A DNA stretch of 64,000 bases from Sulfuritalea sp. (GTDB lineage: Bacteria; Pseudomonadota; Gammaproteobacteria; Burkholderiales; Rhodocyclaceae): contig JAUSCI010000051.1 in the NCBI GenBank assembly GCA_030651305.1, forward strand, positions 62,001 through 126,000, read 5' to 3'. The position numbers were made by a program, and so were the translations under genes. Positions 35,460 to 44,618 of this stretch are shown piece after piece (positions within the stretch are counted from its first letter, which is position 1; each line of letters opens with the position of its first letter). The notes under the pieces are model-generated. The model was not told where the DNA came from, ran no database searches, and saw only the letters and a list, made by a program, of their open reading frames with translations.

Positions 35460-37295
35460 ATGATGAATTCCCGTTCGCTCACCGCGTCACTCCACGACCT
35501 AGCCGCCGCAGTGCTGGCCTGGGTTGCGGGCTATACACTGCGTTTCAACTTCGATATTCCACCGAGCTTCGTCGAGGCGATGTGGAGCAATCTGCTATGG
35601 ATCATTCCACTGCAAGCGGTTATTTTCCATAGCTTCGGTCTTTACCGCGGCATCTGGCGTTTCGCCAGTATTCCGGACTTGCGACGGATTGCCCTAGCGG
35701 CGGGCACGGCGGGATTGGCGATACCTTCGTTGTTGTTCATGTTGCAGCGCCTCATCGATGTGCCGCGCTCTGTTCTAATCCTACATCCTCTGCTGTTAGT
35801 GATGATCATGGGCGGCAGCCGATTCTTGTACCGAGCATGGAAAGACGGGCACCTGCTTTCCCCCCGCCAGTTTGACGCCGAGCCCGTGATCGTGATGGGC
35901 GCCGGCGCCGCCGGATATGCCTTGCTGCGCGACCTTGCGGCCAGTCAGCGCTGGCGTGCGGTAGGCGTACTCGACGACGATCCGGAAAAATTTCGTTTGC
36001 AACTTCAGGGAGTTTCTGTTCTCGGGAAAATGGCTGACGTGGCACGTGTTGCGGCGGCGCATCAGGTGTTGACTGTGATCATCGCGATGCCATCGGCCTC
36101 GGCATCTGTCCGCCGGCGTGCCGTTGCGTTGGTGGTCGGTGCCGGGCTCAAGGCGCTGACGGTGCCGGCGTTGGCTGACGTGCTATCTGGCCGCGTGACG
36201 GCCGCTGAAGTGCGGCAGGTCGAACTTGAGGATTTGCTCGGGCGTGAGCAGGTGCTGCTCGACGATGCGGGACTAAACAAGCAGTTGGCCGGGAAGTCGA
36301 TTTTGGTCACTGGCGCCGGAGGCTCCATCGGCGCCGAGCTGTGTCGTCAGATCGCCCGCTTCAATCCGCGGACCCTGGTGTTCCTTGAGCAGTCCGAGTT
36401 CGCGCTCTACAGCATCGAGCAGGAGTTTGCCGGGCGTCCGGTGCATTGCGTGATTGGCGATGTGAAAGATGCCGCACGAATGAACGCCGTGTTCGCCGAG
36501 CATCGCCCCGATGTGGTGTTTCACGCCGCCGCCTACAAGCATGTGCCGCTGATGGAGTGCGCCAATGCTTGGGAGGCCGTGAGGAACAACGTGCAGGGTA
36601 CGTTGAATGTGGCTCGCGCCGCCCTTGCAAGTGGCGCCGGCGAGTTTGTGTTGATATCCACCGACAAGGCGGTCAATCCCACCAATGTCATGGGGGCCAG
36701 CAAGCGCTTGGCGGAAGTGGTGTGTCAGGCAGTGCAGGTACAGTGTTCGGCGACGCGTTTCGTCATGGTGCGTTTCGGCAATGTGCTGGGTTCGTCGGGC
36801 AGTGTGATTCCGCGCTTTCGCCAACAGATCGCCCAGGGCGGGCCGATCACGGTGACGCACCCGGAGATCATCCGCTTCTTCATGCTGATTCCGGAGGCGG
36901 CACAACTGGTGCTGCAAGCGGGCCTGATTGCCAGTCGTCAGAAGGAAGGCGGTGAAATTTTTGTCCTCGATATGGGTGAGCCGGTGAAGATAGTCGATCT
37001 GGCACGAGACATGATCCGCCTCTCCGGTTTTGCCGAGGACGAGATAAAGATCGAGTTCACCGGCTTGCGCCCAGGCGAGAAACTCTACGAGGAACTGCTG
37101 GCCGATGGCGAGTCGACGTTGCCCACGCCGCATTCCAAGTTGCGTATAGCGAAACCTTCAGCGGTGCCCGATGATCGGTGGCTCGCTGATCTTGAACAAT
37201 GGCTGGCGGCACCCTCTCGCACAGAGGCTGACGTAAAGAAAGGGCTCAAGGCACGTGTGCCGGAATATCAGCCGTTCACTGTTGGTCGGCTATAA
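35460..37295 (+). CDS. WbpM/CapD/PglF-type membrane NDP-sugar 4,6-dehydratase
   Basis: The 611-residue protein has an N-terminal membrane part with about four spans (residues 10-120) and a CoA-binding-like Rossmann domain (VIVMGAGAAGYALLRDLA). The large C-terminal SDR follows: ILVTGAGGSIGAELCRQI, HAAAYKHVPLME, LISTDKAVNPTNVMGASK. This architecture defines the UDP-GlcNAc 4,6-dehydratases that supply UDP-4-keto-6-deoxy-GlcNAc for QuiNAc, FucNAc or bacillosamine. It acts at the inner membrane, typically at the end of O-antigen loci, as here. ATG 35460 is followed by a second ATG; only a weak GGA precedes it. Confidence 0.92.
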   Translation: MMNSRSLTASLHDLAAAVLAWVAGYTLRFNFDIPPSFVEAMWSNLLWIIPLQAVIFHSFGLYRGIWRFASIPDLRRIALAAGTAGLAIPSLLFMLQRLIDVPRSVLILHPLLLVMIMGGSRFLYRAWKDGHLLSPRQFDAEPVIVMGAGAAGYALLRDLAASQRWRAVGVLDDDPEKFRLQLQGVSVLGKMADVARVAAAHQVLTVIIAMPSASASVRRRAVALVVGAGLKALTVPALADVLSGRVTAAEVRQVELEDLLGREQVLLDDAGLNKQLAGKSILVTGAGGSIGAELCRQIARFNPRTLVFLEQSEFALYSIEQEFAGRPVHCVIGDVKDAARMNAVFAEHRPDVVFHAAAYKHVPLMECANAWEAVRNNVQGTLNVARAALASGAGEFVLISTDKAVNPTNVMGASKRLAEVVCQAVQVQCSATRFVMVRFGNVLGSSGSVIPRFRQQIAQGGPITVTHPEIIRFFMLIPEAAQLVLQAGLIASRQKEGGEIFVLDMGEPVKIVDLARDMIRLSGFAEDEIKIEFTGLRPGEKLYEELLADGESTLPTPHSKLRIAKPSAVPDDRWLADLEQWLAAPSRTEADVKKGLKARVPEYQPFTVGRL

Positions 37296-37325
37296 TCCGT
37301 TCGCCACTTGTTCGAGGAGAAGGCG

Positions 37326-37591
37326 ATGGGCCTGCCGCGACGCGATGCCGAGCACCACCCCTACGCCGACTACTGCTCATGGCCGGATGACGTGCGCTAT
37401 GAGCTGATCGATGGTGTCGCCTATGCCATGGGCTGGTGCATCCAGGCGACCGCCTCGTCACGATCTACACGCTAAACGCCGAAAGCTACAGCGTGCCGGA
37501 TGTGCGCGAATTGGTCGGCACGCTGGCAGTCAGCGTCCTGCCCGAAATTGTGATTGATTGGGAGCGTGTCGTCAGGGAATTGGACGACTGA
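37326..37591 (+). pseudogene. Uma2 family (DUF820) endonuclease remnant
   Basis: A short frame from ATG 37326, preceded by GGAGAAGG, encodes MGLPRRDAEHHPYADYCSWP and then DDVRYELIDGVAYAMG, matching the N-terminus of Uma2 (PD-(D/E)XK-like) proteins. It then runs out at TAA 37473-37475. In the +1 frame the C-terminal part resumes as DRLVTIYTLNAESYSVPDV and LAVSVLPEIVIDWERV, stopping at TGA 37589-37591. About 90-100 central residues, including the catalytic core, are missing, so this is an internal deletion plus frameshift. It overlaps the end of the convergent GT9 gene. A TATAAT hexamer at 37291-37296 may be a relic promoter. Confidence 0.72.
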
Positions 37592-38579
37592 GGTTCAGGG
37601 ACATGAAGGCGTCGACGACCTCATCGACGCCGATATCGGCTACATTGAGCGACGCCTTCTGCAGTAGCCGGTAAGGCACGCTCCACGGGCGCCAGCGTTT
37701 CGCGCCCGAGTTGCCGAACAAACAGACGATGGGCAGTCCCAGGCCGGCACCCAGATGCATGGCGCCGCCATCGGAGCAAATCAGGGCGTCGCATTCCGCG
37801 AGTGCGGCAATCAATTCGGGCAAGGTTTGCGTGGGCACCGGAATCGCCGTCCCGCCAGCGCCGACTTTATCGACCACGTCTTTCGCCTTGGCATCGTCAC
37901 CCGGATGCAGTGGGTTGTCTTCGGTGCCGGGCGACCAAAGCAGAACGAAGCGCACCTGGCCCTGCGCGGCAATTGCCTTGATGGTTTCGGCAAACCGTTC
38001 TGCCGGCCAGCGTTGCGACGATTTGCGGGCGCTGATGTGGACACCGATGGTGAGAGTCGGCGCTGGTGGGACGGCGACCGGGGCGAACACACGACAGGGC
38101 GGCGGCGGGCCGTCGATGCCGTAGATAGCCGCGACTCGAAACACGTCCTCGACTTCGTGGCGGCCTGCATTGTCCAGCGACAGGGCAACATTGAGCCCTT
38201 TGGCATCGCCGAAACCGATGATGCGCCTGGGTTTCAGCCACTGCGCGAGTTTAATCGCCCGCGGCTGCGCCGATGTCGTCGCAATGATCACGTCATCGAG
38301 TTGCATCTGGCGCAGCCGGTGCATCATCAGCAGGCGCTGCCAGAGGATGCCCGGCAGAGATTCGCCATGGCCCCGGTGCTTGGCCTTGGTGTAGGCGAAC
38401 ACGCTGTCAAGATCTGGGTTGCCGTCGAGAACCGGCGCGTTGTAGCTATTTACCAGCGCGCCGAGCCAGCCGTCGGGAAAGCGCTGGCGCAAGGCGCTGA
38501 TCAGCGGTGTGGTACAAACCAGGTCACCGATGTTGTCGCGGCGGATGACGAGTATTTTAGGGGCGGAATGAAGGCTCAA
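37572..38579 (-). CDS. glycosyltransferase family 9 (heptosyltransferase-like)
   Basis: The 335-residue GT-B protein is of the LPS heptosyltransferase family: ILVIRRDNIGDLVCTTPLI at the N-terminus, GVHISARKSSQRWPAERF at the domain hinge, CSDGGAMHLGAGLGLPIVCLFG near the C-terminus and a final KRWRPW segment. It should add heptose or another sugar to LPS core or a glycan on the cytoplasmic face. The first codon is TTG 38579, since no ATG lies nearby, and only 16 bp separate it from the divergent apaH start. It carries two copies of the dispersed motif described in findings. Its 3' end overlaps the Uma2 relic. Confidence 0.86.
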   Translation of the reverse strand: MSLHSAPKILVIRRDNIGDLVCTTPLISALRQRFPDGWLGALVNSYNAPVLDGNPDLDSVFAYTKAKHRGHGESLPGILWQRLLMMHRLRQMQLDDVIIATTSAQPRAIKLAQWLKPRRIIGFGDAKGLNVALSLDNAGRHEVEDVFRVAAIYGIDGPPPPCRVFAPVAVPPAPTLTIGVHISARKSSQRWPAERFAETIKAIAAQGQVRFVLLWSPGTEDNPLHPGDDAKAKDVVDKVGAGGTAIPVPTQTLPELIAALAECDALICSDGGAMHLGAGLGLPIVCLFGNSGAKRWRPWSVPYRLLQKASLNVADIGVDEVVDAFMSLNLSRPIP

Positions 38580-38595
38580 GGTAAACTTCTGACTT

Positions 38596-39432
38596 ATGGC
38601 TACTTATGCAATCGGCGACCTGCAGGGCTGTTACGACCCGCTGCGACGCCTCCTTGACTATATCAGTTTCGATCCGGCCGCTGACCGTGTCTGGTTCGTC
38701 GGTGATCTGGTCAATCGCGGACCGCAGTCGCTCGAGGTGCTGCGCTTCGTCAAGTCGCTCGGCGCCGCGGCGACGGTGGTACTCGGCAATCATGATTTGC
38801 ATCTGGTGATGCTGGCCGAAGGCTACGGCAAGCCCAGCAAGGAAGATACGCTCGAAGAAGTGCTCGGCGCCGCGGACCGGGAGGAGTTGCTGGCCTGGTT
38901 GCGGGCGCAGCCGTTGTTTCATGTCGAAGGCAACTGGGCGATGGTGCATGCGGGCCTGCTGCCTGCTTGGACCGTGGCAAAGGCCAAGGCACTCTCCGAC
39001 GAAGCGTCCGCAGCGCTCACGGCAGACGACTACCGCGAGTTTCTGGCACACATGTGGGGCTCGGAACCGGCGGCGTGGCGCGACAGTCTGGCAGGCTGGG
39101 ATCGTTTGCGCGTGGTGGTCAATGCAATGACGCGCATGCGCTACGTGACCGCGACCGGAGCCATGGAATTCCGCGCGGCAGGAGCCAAGGCGCCACCCGA
39201 CAAGGGGCCGTCCGGATGCGTGCCGTGGTTCGCCGCACCCGGGCGCGCCAGCGCCGATCATGTGATCGTTTGCGGACACTGGTCGGCCCTGGGCTTCCAT
39301 GAAGAGCCAAATCTTCTGGCGCTCGACACGGGCTGCCTGTGGGGCGGCTGCCTTACCGCGCTGCGGCTGGAAGACCGCCGGGTGGTGCGTCAGCCCTGTC
39401 CGCAGCAGGCCAAGCCATCAGGGTGGGATTGA
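38596..39432 (+). CDS. apaH: symmetrical bis(5'-nucleosyl)-tetraphosphatase
   Basis: The 278-residue metallophosphoesterase is ApaH, which hydrolyses Ap4A to two ADP in the cytoplasm. It has YAIGDLQGCYDPLRRLL (metal site 1), WFVGDLVNRGPQSLEVL, VVLGNHDLHLV and the ApaH-specific stretch TRMRYVTATGAMEF, with a C-terminal GHWSALG and LDTGCLWGGCLTALRL. The length matches the family. The start ATG 38596 has no obvious Shine-Dalgarno and lies close to the divergent glycosyltransferase. Confidence 0.95.
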   Translation: MATYAIGDLQGCYDPLRRLLDYISFDPAADRVWFVGDLVNRGPQSLEVLRFVKSLGAAATVVLGNHDLHLVMLAEGYGKPSKEDTLEEVLGAADREELLAWLRAQPLFHVEGNWAMVHAGLLPAWTVAKAKALSDEASAALTADDYREFLAHMWGSEPAAWRDSLAGWDRLRVVVNAMTRMRYVTATGAMEFRAAGAKAPPDKGPSGCVPWFAAPGRASADHVIVCGHWSALGFHEEPNLLALDTGCLWGGCLTALRLEDRRVVRQPCPQQAKPSGWD

Positions 39433-39476
39433 AGCACGCGGTTGTCGACCGCCTGGCATCCGGCAACGCCCTTGTT

Positions 39477-39938
39477 TCAATGTGACACGCGGGTTGCGCC
39501 ACTGCCTGACAACACCCGCACTCGTTCGCCGGCGCGGAACTGCTCGTCGGCTTCCTGTGTCACGGCAATGAACTGGCCGCTGTCGAGCTTGATGGTGATC
39601 TCCAGCCCGTCCTTCTTGCTGGTTTTCTCCTCGATGGCTTGTCCTGCCACGCCGCCGAGCACGGCGCCGAGTACCGAGCCGACGGTGGAACCCCTGCCTT
39701 GTCCGACATTGCTGCCGGCAACGGCGCCGACTACGCCCCCGGCGACCGTTCCGACCCCCGATCGCGTGCCTTCGATGGTCACCATGCGCACTGATTCCAC
39801 GACGCCCATGCGTACATGCATCTCACCGCGGGTTTGTGAGCGGGAATAGGCAGAGCCGGATTGACTGCCGGCGCATCCAGCCAGCGCTAGAACGGTCATG
39901 GCAGCCAGAGCGAGAGCGGGCAAACGATAAGACATCAT
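39477..39938 (-). CDS. glycine-zipper outer-membrane lipoprotein (SlyB/Pcp-like)
   Basis: The 153-residue protein has a signal peptide with a lipobox (ALAAMTVLALAGC, Cys at about residue 22), so it is predicted to be lipidated. A glycine-zipper 2TM segment follows: GTVAGGVVGAVAGSNVGQG, then GSVLGAVLGGVAGQAIEE. The C-terminal ITIKLDSGQFIAVTQEAD region is conserved in SlyB/Pcp relatives. The role is envelope integrity by family analogy. Two adjacent ATGs are possible (39938, 39935), with AAAGGAAA just upstream. Ten bases separate it from the upstream kinase gene. Confidence 0.88.
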   Translation of the reverse strand: MMSYRLPALALAAMTVLALAGCAGSQSGSAYSRSQTRGEMHVRMGVVESVRMVTIEGTRSGVGTVAGGVVGAVAGSNVGQGRGSTVGSVLGAVLGGVAGQAIEEKTSKKDGLEITIKLDSGQFIAVTQEADEQFRAGERVRVLSGSGATRVSH

Positions 39939-39948
39939 GCGATTTCCT

Positions 39949-40884
39949 TTACCAGAGATTGTCACCGAATTCCGCGCTGTAACGCCCGGCAATGCCATCT
40001 CGCGTCGGTTTGTGATTCTGGCCGCCGCGATGAGCAATTTTTATTGAACCCATCAACGAAGCCAGGCGCCCTGTCTTCTCCCAGTTCCAGCCCTTGCTGA
40101 TACCGTACAGCAAACCGCCGCGGTAGGCATCACCGCAACCGGTCGGATCGATCAGCGCTTCCGGGGTCGCCACGGGAATCTCGATCCGGCGTCCGCCGGT
40201 GTAAATGTGTGATCCGCTACCCGCCAGTGTCACGATCAGTGCCTCGACTTCGCCGGCCAATTGCTCCAATGTGCGCCCCGTGCGCTCCGTCAGCAGCCTG
40301 GCTTCGTAGTCGTTGACCGTACAGTAGTCGGCGAGTTTCAGGAAGTTCATCAGTTCATCGCCATCGAACATCGGCAGCCCCTGGCCCGGATCGAAAATGA
40401 AGGGAATGTGTGCTGCGTGGAACTCCCGTGCATGCTGCAGCATGCCGTCGCGGCCATCCGGCGAGATGATCCCGAGACTGACGTTCTGGGCATCCGTCAC
40501 CTTGTTCTGATGCGACTGCGTCATTGCCCCGGGATGGAAGGCGGTGATCTGGTTGTCGTCGAGGTCGGTGGTAATGAAGGCCTGCGCGGTAAAGCTGCCG
40601 GGAACATCCCTGACATGGCTGGCGTCCAGTCCGAGTTGCTTGAGGCGCAGCATATAGGGCGCGCTGTCGTCGCCGATGGTCGCCATGATCAGCGGCTCGC
40701 CGCCAAGCAGCTTGAGGTTGTAGGCGATGTTGCCGGCGCAACCGCCGAATTCCCGCCGCATGTCGGGTACCAGGAAGGCGACGTTGAGGATGTGGATCTG
40801 CTCGGGCAGGATGTGATTCTTGAAGCGGTCACCGAATACCATGATGGTGTCGTAGGCAATCGATCCGCAGATGAGTGTTTTCAT
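39949..40884 (-). CDS. PfkB-family carbohydrate/nucleoside kinase
   Basis: The 311-residue ribokinase-fold protein has GGCAGNIAYNLKLLGGEP (PfkB signature 1) and the C-terminal ATP/anion-hole signature DPTGCGDAYRGGLLYG with the catalytic Asp. The subgroup is annotated as adenosine kinase in many betaproteobacteria, and CSIAYDTIM-like N-termini with the HILNVAFLVPDMRREFGG lid fit it. The substrate (adenosine, ribose or other) is not certain. It lies between the DUF3426 gene and the lipoprotein gene on the same strand. Confidence 0.88.
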   Translation of the reverse strand: MKTLICGSIAYDTIMVFGDRFKNHILPEQIHILNVAFLVPDMRREFGGCAGNIAYNLKLLGGEPLIMATIGDDSAPYMLRLKQLGLDASHVRDVPGSFTAQAFITTDLDDNQITAFHPGAMTQSHQNKVTDAQNVSLGIISPDGRDGMLQHAREFHAAHIPFIFDPGQGLPMFDGDELMNFLKLADYCTVNDYEARLLTERTGRTLEQLAGEVEALIVTLAGSGSHIYTGGRRIEIPVATPEALIDPTGCGDAYRGGLLYGISKGWNWEKTGRLASLMGSIKIAHRGGQNHKPTRDGIAGRYSAEFGDNLW

Positions 40885-40901
40885 GCAGGCTTTCGGAATG
40901 G

Positions 40902-41816
40902 TCAGGGATAGAAAAGATACAGCCGGTAGCCGCTGGCGGCCATTTCACCGGAGTCGACGCCGATGGCGACCATGATATCGGCGTTGGGTTGCATGCCGTC
41001 GGCGACGGAAGTGGTCGGCCGCAGGTAATCAGCCGGCGCCAGTACCTTGCGCGCGATGGTTTGGTCCGCCGTGTCGGTGAGCGTGAGTTCCAGATACGGA
41101 AACTGCTGCGGAAAGGGGGCACGATTTCGCAGAGTCGTCGTCAGCACGAGTCGGCCCTTGTGTTCGTTGTCGGGATGCAGATCGGAATCCTCGATGCCGA
41201 TCAGCTCGGCCTTTGACGGCAGGCCGACTTCGCAGTCGGCGATGTCGCACAGGGCGATCAGGACCGGCTTGGTCTCCGGCCACAGCACCGCCAGTTCGAC
41301 GCGGAAAACGAACACTGCCTGCAGGCCCATTGCGGCGAGCGCCAGGACGCTGCCGATCAGCCACGGCCAGCGGCGCGGCGGGGGCGGTGGCTCGGGAAAG
41401 GTGCTACTCCAGTCTTCAGTTTCGGTTGCCGTCTCCGCTGTTGGGTCAGCGTCGGCGACTACCTGTTCGGCGTCGGCGAGCGGCTCGGTGCCGGATTCTG
41501 CCCCGGGTTCGGGCGCTACCGGTTCGATCGCTTGAGATTCGGTCGCTTCGGGCGCTTCCGGGATCGATGCTTCCTGAGTCTCGGGCTGCAATGCAGAGAG
41601 TTCTTCGAAGGCTTGCGGACCCGGTTCAAGAGTCGGCGCTGGCGACACGGCGACCGCGGCCATTGGCACCGACATGACGATGGGTTCTTCGATCAATGTG
41701 TCGAGGGCATTGAAGACGTGCTGGCATTCGCCGCAACGTACGCTGCCGGAGCGTATCTTGAGCTGCGCCGGAGTGACGCGAAAATGGGTTGCGCAGGCGG
41801 GGCAGCGAGTCAGCAC
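40902..41816 (-). CDS. zinc-ribbon, DUF3426 membrane protein
   Basis: The 304-residue protein has an N-terminal zinc ribbon (LTRCPACATHFRV...VRCGECQHVF) and a long acidic Pro/Glu/Ala-rich linker. One membrane span follows (WPWLIGSVLALAAMGLQAVF, near residue 155), then a C-terminal DUF3426 domain (LVLTTTLRNRAPFPQQFPYL). The start is GTG 41816, right at the prmA stop. The linker contains one dispersed motif copy encoding AVSPAPT. The function is unknown; linkage to prmA is conserved in betaproteobacteria. Confidence 0.87.
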   Translation of the reverse strand: MLTRCPACATHFRVTPAQLKIRSGSVRCGECQHVFNALDTLIEEPIVMSVPMAAVAVSPAPTLEPGPQAFEELSALQPETQEASIPEAPEATESQAIEPVAPEPGAESGTEPLADAEQVVADADPTAETATETEDWSSTFPEPPPPPRRWPWLIGSVLALAAMGLQAVFVFRVELAVLWPETKPVLIALCDIADCEVGLPSKAELIGIEDSDLHPDNEHKGRLVLTTTLRNRAPFPQQFPYLELTLTDTADQTIARKVLAPADYLRPTTSVADGMQPNADIMVAIGVDSGEMAASGYRLYLFYP

Positions 41817-42697
41817 TGATGTCCCTCCAGCCGCACCCAGCCATCGCGCTCTGCACCGACGCGTAGCGCGATCAGGGGCGCATAGGCGGCGATCACGTGT
41901 TCCGCCTGGGCTACCAGTACTCCGGACAGCGCGATGCGCCCGTTCGGCGCGATGCGTCCGGTCAGCAGCGGAGCCAACACGCAAAGCGGATTGGTCAGGA
42001 TGTTGGCGACCACGATGTCGAAGCGTTCTTCCAGTTTTTCCCTTGAGTGACGCAAGTCAAGCGTTACGTTGTTGTTGTTGGCGTTGTCGCGCGCCGCTAT
42101 CAGGGCATTGTCGTCGATATCGATCCCCAGCACAGCTACCGCACCAAGCTTCGCCGACGCAATGCCCAGGATTCCCGAGCCGCAGCCATAGTCGAGCACA
42201 GTCTCGCCGCCGCACAGGGTTTCGCTCAGCCATTGCAGGCAGAGAAAGGTGGTCGGGTGCGAGCCGGTGCCGAAGGCGAGGCCGGGATCGAGTATCAGGT
42301 TGATGGCACTGGCATTCGGTGCGGCGTGCCACGAGGGCACGATCCACAAGCGATCATTTATCCGGATCGGCTCGAACTGCGATTGCGTGAGCCGCACCCA
42401 GTCCTGCTCGGCAACATCTTCCAGTTCGATCTCGGGCAGATCGTCGATGCCGGCAGCCGCCGTGGCGCAAGCGATGCGGCCGATCAGGTTGGGGGCCGGG
42501 TCGAACAGCGCGACGACACGGCTTTCATTCCACAGAGGTGTTGTTGGCGACCCTGGCTCACCAAATTGCGGCGTCTCGAGTTCCGTTCCGGCCAGCGCAT
42601 CTTCGACACTGACCGAAATTGCTCCGGCCGCCAGCAGGGCGTCGGAAAGCGCATCCGCATGCGCGGCGTCGGTTTCCAGAGCGACGCTGACCCACAT
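41810..42697 (-). CDS. prmA: ribosomal protein L11 methyltransferase
   Basis: The 295-residue protein is PrmA, which trimethylates lysines and the N-terminus of ribosomal protein L11. The N-terminal substrate-recognition domain contains SVSVEDALAGTE and WNESRVVALF. The catalytic domain has FGTGSHPTTFLCLQWL, the SAM loop VLDYGCGSGILGIASAKLG and VANILTNPL (NPL substrate-amine motif). The length is typical. It lies 5 bp downstream of accC on the same strand and overlaps the DUF3426 start. Confidence 0.95.
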   Translation of the reverse strand: MWVSVALETDAAHADALSDALLAAGAISVSVEDALAGTELETPQFGEPGSPTTPLWNESRVVALFDPAPNLIGRIACATAAAGIDDLPEIELEDVAEQDWVRLTQSQFEPIRINDRLWIVPSWHAAPNASAINLILDPGLAFGTGSHPTTFLCLQWLSETLCGGETVLDYGCGSGILGIASAKLGAVAVLGIDIDDNALIAARDNANNNNVTLDLRHSREKLEERFDIVVANILTNPLCVLAPLLTGRIAPNGRIALSGVLVAQAEHVIAAYAPLIALRVGAERDGWVRLEGHQC

Positions 42698-42702
42698 GGC
42701 GG

Positions 42703-44067
42703 CTACTTCCCTTTGAGGGCGTCGCTCTTGGCGGCGAGTTTTTCTTCGAGGTAGTGGATGCTTGCGCCCCCCTTGATGAAGCGCTCGTCCAGCATCAGAT
42801 CCTGATGCAGCGGAATGTTGGTCTTGATGCCATCCACCATCATTTCCGAGAGGGCGATGCGCATGCGCCGAATCGCTTGGTCGCGCGTGTCGCCGTAAGC
42901 GATCACTTTCCCGATCATCGAGTCGTAGTGGGGAGGTACGGTGTAGCCGGAATAGGCGTGGGAATCAACACGAATACCCGGCCCGCCGGGCGGGTGCCAG
43001 TTGCTGATCTTGCCCGGCGATGGCGTGAATTTGAAGGGGTCTTCGGCGTTGATGCGGCACTCGATGGCATGTCCGCGAATCTCGATATCGCGCTGTTTGA
43101 ACCAGAGTTTTTCTCCGGCGGCGATGCGAATCTGCGCCTGCACGATGTCAATGCCCGTTATCAGTTCGGTGACGGGGTGCTCCACCTGAACGCGGGTGTT
43201 CATTTCGATGAAATAGAACTCGCCGTTTTCGTAGAGAAACTCGAACGTTCCCGCGCCGCGATAGTTGATGCGGCGGCAGGCCTCGGCACAACGGTCGCCG
43301 ACGCGGGCGATCATGCGGCGGTTGATGTCGGGCGCCGGGGCCTCCTCGATTACCTTCTGGTGGCGGCGCTGCGTCGAACAGTCACGCTCGCCCAGATGGA
43401 CCGAATTGCGATGCGCGTCGGAGAGGATCTGGATCTCCACGTGGCGCGGGTTTTCGAGGAACTTCTCCATATACACCGTGGAGTTGTTGAAGGCGGCCCC
43501 GGCTTCGCTGCGCGTCATATTCACCGCGTTGAGCAGCGCCGCTTCGGTGTGCACCACGCGCATGCCGCGCCCGCCGCCGCCGCCGGCGGCCTTGATGATC
43601 ACCGGATAGCCGACGGCGCGGCCGATCTTGGTGATTTCCTTCGGGTCATCCGGCAGGGCGCCTTCGGAGCCGGGCACGCAGGGAACTCCGGCCTCCCGCA
43701 TGGCATTCTTGGCGCTGACCTTGTCGCCCATCAGACGGATGGTTTCAGGGCGAGGGCCAATGAAGGCAAAACCTGATTTTTCCACGCGCTCGGCGAAATC
43801 GGCGTTTTCCGACAGGAAACCGTAGCCGGGGTGGATAGCCTCGGCATCGGTGACTTCGGCAGCGGAAATGATGGCGGGGATGTTGAGGTAGCTCTGTGAC
43901 GACGGGGCCGGCCCGATGCAGACCGATTCGTCGGCCAGCTTGACGTATTTCGCCTCGGTATCGGCCTCGGAATGCACGGCGACGGTGCGCACGCCCAGCT
44001 CGCGGCAGGCGCGCAGTATGCGCAGGGCGATCTCCCCGCGGTTGGCAATAAGGATCTTGCCGAACAT
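42703..44067 (-). CDS. accC: acetyl-CoA carboxylase, biotin carboxylase subunit
   Basis: The 454-residue protein carries all parts of biotin carboxylase: [19 protein letters not shown], the ATP-grasp glycine loop [42 protein letters not shown] and [14 protein letters not shown]. It carboxylates biotin on AccB with bicarbonate and ATP, the first step of malonyl-CoA synthesis in the cytoplasm. The length equals E. coli AccC to within a few residues. It starts 2 bp after the accB stop, forming an accBC operon. Confidence 0.97.
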   Translation of the reverse strand: MFGKILIANRGEIALRILRACRELGVRTVAVHSEADTEAKYVKLADESVCIGPAPSSQSYLNIPAIISAAEVTDAEAIHPGYGFLSENADFAERVEKSGFAFIGPRPETIRLMGDKVSAKNAMREAGVPCVPGSEGALPDDPKEITKIGRAVGYPVIIKAAGGGGGRGMRVVHTEAALLNAVNMTRSEAGAAFNNSTVYMEKFLENPRHVEIQILSDAHRNSVHLGERDCSTQRRHQKVIEEAPAPDINRRMIARVGDRCAEACRRINYRGAGTFEFLYENGEFYFIEMNTRVQVEHPVTELITGIDIVQAQIRIAAGEKLWFKQRDIEIRGHAIECRINAEDPFKFTPSPGKISNWHPPGGPGIRVDSHAYSGYTVPPHYDSMIGKVIAYGDTRDQAIRRMRIALSEMMVDGIKTNIPLHQDLMLDERFIKGGASIHYLEEKLAAKSDALKGK

Positions 44068-44069
44068 GA

Positions 44070-44528
44070 TCAGCCGATCACGAACATCGGCTGTCCGTAC
44101 TCTACTGCCTGGCCGTTTTCAACCTGGATGGACTTGATCACGCCGGAGATGTCCGCTTCGATCTCGTTCATCAGTTTCATCGCTTCGATGACGCATAGGG
44201 TGTCGCCGGCCTGGACGGTTTGGCCGACTTCGACGAAGGGAGCGGCGTCGGGGCCGCTCGCCCGGTAGAAGGTTCCCACCATCGGCGCCTTCATTACATG
44301 GCCTTCCGCCTGAGGTGGCGCAGCTTCGGCACCAGGAGTCGGCGCTGGCGATACGGCGGCTGGCGCCGCAGCCGTAGCCGACGCGGGCATGCTGACCAGC
44401 GTGGTGGCCGGTGCGGTGGTGAAATGCTTGGCGATGCGGATCTTTTCTTCGCCCTCGCTGATTTCGAGCTCCGAGATACCGGAGTTCTGCACGAGATCAA
44501 TCAGGGTCTTGAGTTTTCTCAGGTCCAT
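44070..44528 (-). CDS. accB: acetyl-CoA carboxylase, biotin carboxyl carrier protein
   Basis: The 152-residue carrier starts [20 protein letters not shown], has an Ala/Pro-rich mobile linker and ends with the biotinyl domain containing [15 protein letters not shown], where the Lys of EAMKLM is biotinylated. The thumb-like insert ([15 protein letters not shown]) typical of AccB is present. The linker carries a copy of the dispersed motif (AVSPAPT). Start ATG 44528 is preceded by GGAG. Confidence 0.96.
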   Translation of the reverse strand: MDLRKLKTLIDLVQNSGISELEISEGEEKIRIAKHFTTAPATTLVSMPASATAAAPAAVSPAPTPGAEAAPPQAEGHVMKAPMVGTFYRASGPDAAPFVEVGQTVQAGDTLCVIEAMKLMNEIEADISGVIKSIQVENGQAVEYGQPMFVIG

Positions 44529-44618
44529 GGGGACTCCTCAATCCTAGGATACCGTCCCCGCCCAAAGAGGCGGCGACATAACAGGGAAACTGCGACCGTA
44601 GCCGCCGTTTTGGATGGT

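Noticed and set aside
37291-37296. TATAAT as a promoter for the Uma2 region
   Set aside because: It overlaps the WbpM-like stop codon and no -35 element at suitable spacing was found; it may be chance.
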